Part shown: piece by piece, positions 63,861 to 64,000 of the stretch
Numbering within the stretch: position 1 is the first letter of the stretch
How the letters are laid out: every line of letters starts with the position of its first letter
The notes under the pieces: model-generated
The model's input: the letters and a program-made list of their open reading frames with translations, nothing else
The model's database searches: none
What the model was told of the DNA's origin: nothing
Origin: Methanobrevibacter millerae
Lineage (GTDB): Archaea; Methanobacteriota; Methanobacteria; Methanobacteriales; Methanobacteriaceae
Direction: 5' to 3'
Length of the DNA: 64,000 nt
Assembly (NCBI RefSeq): GCF_900103415.1
Contig: NZ_FMXB01000008.1
Location: forward strand, 50,676 to 114,675
Program-made: the position numbers and the translations under genes

Positions 63861-64000
63861 CCATTCCCGTTCTTTTACATCCAAATCTTCATTGATGTGT
63901 TGGCAGTGGTGGCATGTTTTGCTTGTATTTTTTGCGTTTGTGAATTGTACACCGTCTGCTTCGGGTTTGTAGAGTTGGAATTTATCTTTAAGTCTTTGTA
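63762..64000 (-). CDS. tnpB: TnpB (IS605 OrfB-type) RNA-guided nuclease, C-terminal part
   Basis: Only the last 79 codons are in the window; the gene runs off the right edge. Reading from there the protein has the four-Cys zinc ribbon CHHCQHINEDLDV to CPKCGKIL and the last RuvC Asp in LDRDVNAAINILNRW, then ends DGDSLVQT. These are diagnostic for TnpB, ancestor of Cas12 nucleases. Whether the full gene is intact and whether a TnpA transposase accompanies it cannot be seen. Confidence 0.9.
   Translation of the reverse strand, partial: QRLKDKFQLYKPEADGVQFTNAKNTSKTCHHCQHINEDLDVKEREWMCPKCGKILDRDVNAAINILNRWCDGDSLVQT

Overview
The window is a stretch of an AT-rich euryarchaeal chromosome, almost certainly from a Methanobacteriales methanogen and most likely a gut-type Methanobrevibacter. 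The evidence is archaeal information-processing machinery (PolD large subunit DP2, PAN ATPase, class I LysRS, archaeal ThrRS, Rpo4/RpoF, L21e, Sec61-beta, Lsm), methanogen enzymes (F420-dependent Mtd, Fae-Hps fusion, methanogenesis marker 12, Ni-sirohydrochlorin a,c-diamide synthase) and large adhesin-like surface proteins with DUF3344, Ig-like and DUF11-type domains. The species assignment is inference.

Layout: 1-1073 holds two tRNAs (Lys, Pro) and an 800-base gene-free stretch with an 80-bp-period duplication. 1074-15236 is mostly core genes: pan, lysS, a small acetyltransferase/cytosine deaminase pair, a coiled-coil protein, polC, nrdD with a palindromic operator candidate and a structured leader, and the rpl21e-rpoF-DUF655-ksgA-hemK2 translation/transcription cluster. 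15249-30202 is biosynthesis and housekeeping: dapF-lysA, SPFH-NfeD, argD, cyclophilin, an MFS exporter, ogg-hisF-secG, a CobT-like gene, uppP, ilvE, tRNA-Val, mtd, hisB, ferredoxin. 30222-37772 is the most distinctive block: a ModE-type regulator, a flippase, a small HPGH Ser-rich membrane protein, a large surface protein with two FmdE-type domains, then divergently a CbiM-like permease and a CbiN-like exported protein. 37788-46244 has an Fe-S flavoprotein, coiled-coil and zinc-ribbon proteins, fae-hps, thrS, cfbB, a polysaccharide polymerase and a membrane-anchored Mrr-like protein. 46342-54578 encodes a second HPGH protein and two adhesins, one of 2004 residues with an internal 1827-bp-offset duplication. 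54795-64000 has surE, lsm, marker 12, the ilvBN-cab-ilvC branch, a decayed methyltransferase, argF, a TMEM175-like channel and the end of an IS200/IS605-type tnpB element.

How things fit: lysine/DAP, arginine, branched-chain and histidine enzymes are scattered in small units. Mtd, Fae-Hps, marker 12 and CfbB support methanogenesis and its cofactors. The surface block suggests extracytoplasmic metal handling: FmdE-type HxHxC motifs, His-starting mature proteins, and an Met-His-starting CbiM-like permease. Twice in the window a very large exported protein is followed, across an intrinsic terminator, by a small HPGH/Ser-rich single-span protein. This pairing is the best candidate here for an undescribed system. 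A dyad AGTA-N-TACT is found in the upstream regions of all three large surface genes. Most stand-alone genes end in a hairpin-plus-U-tract terminator with the stop codon built into the hairpin.
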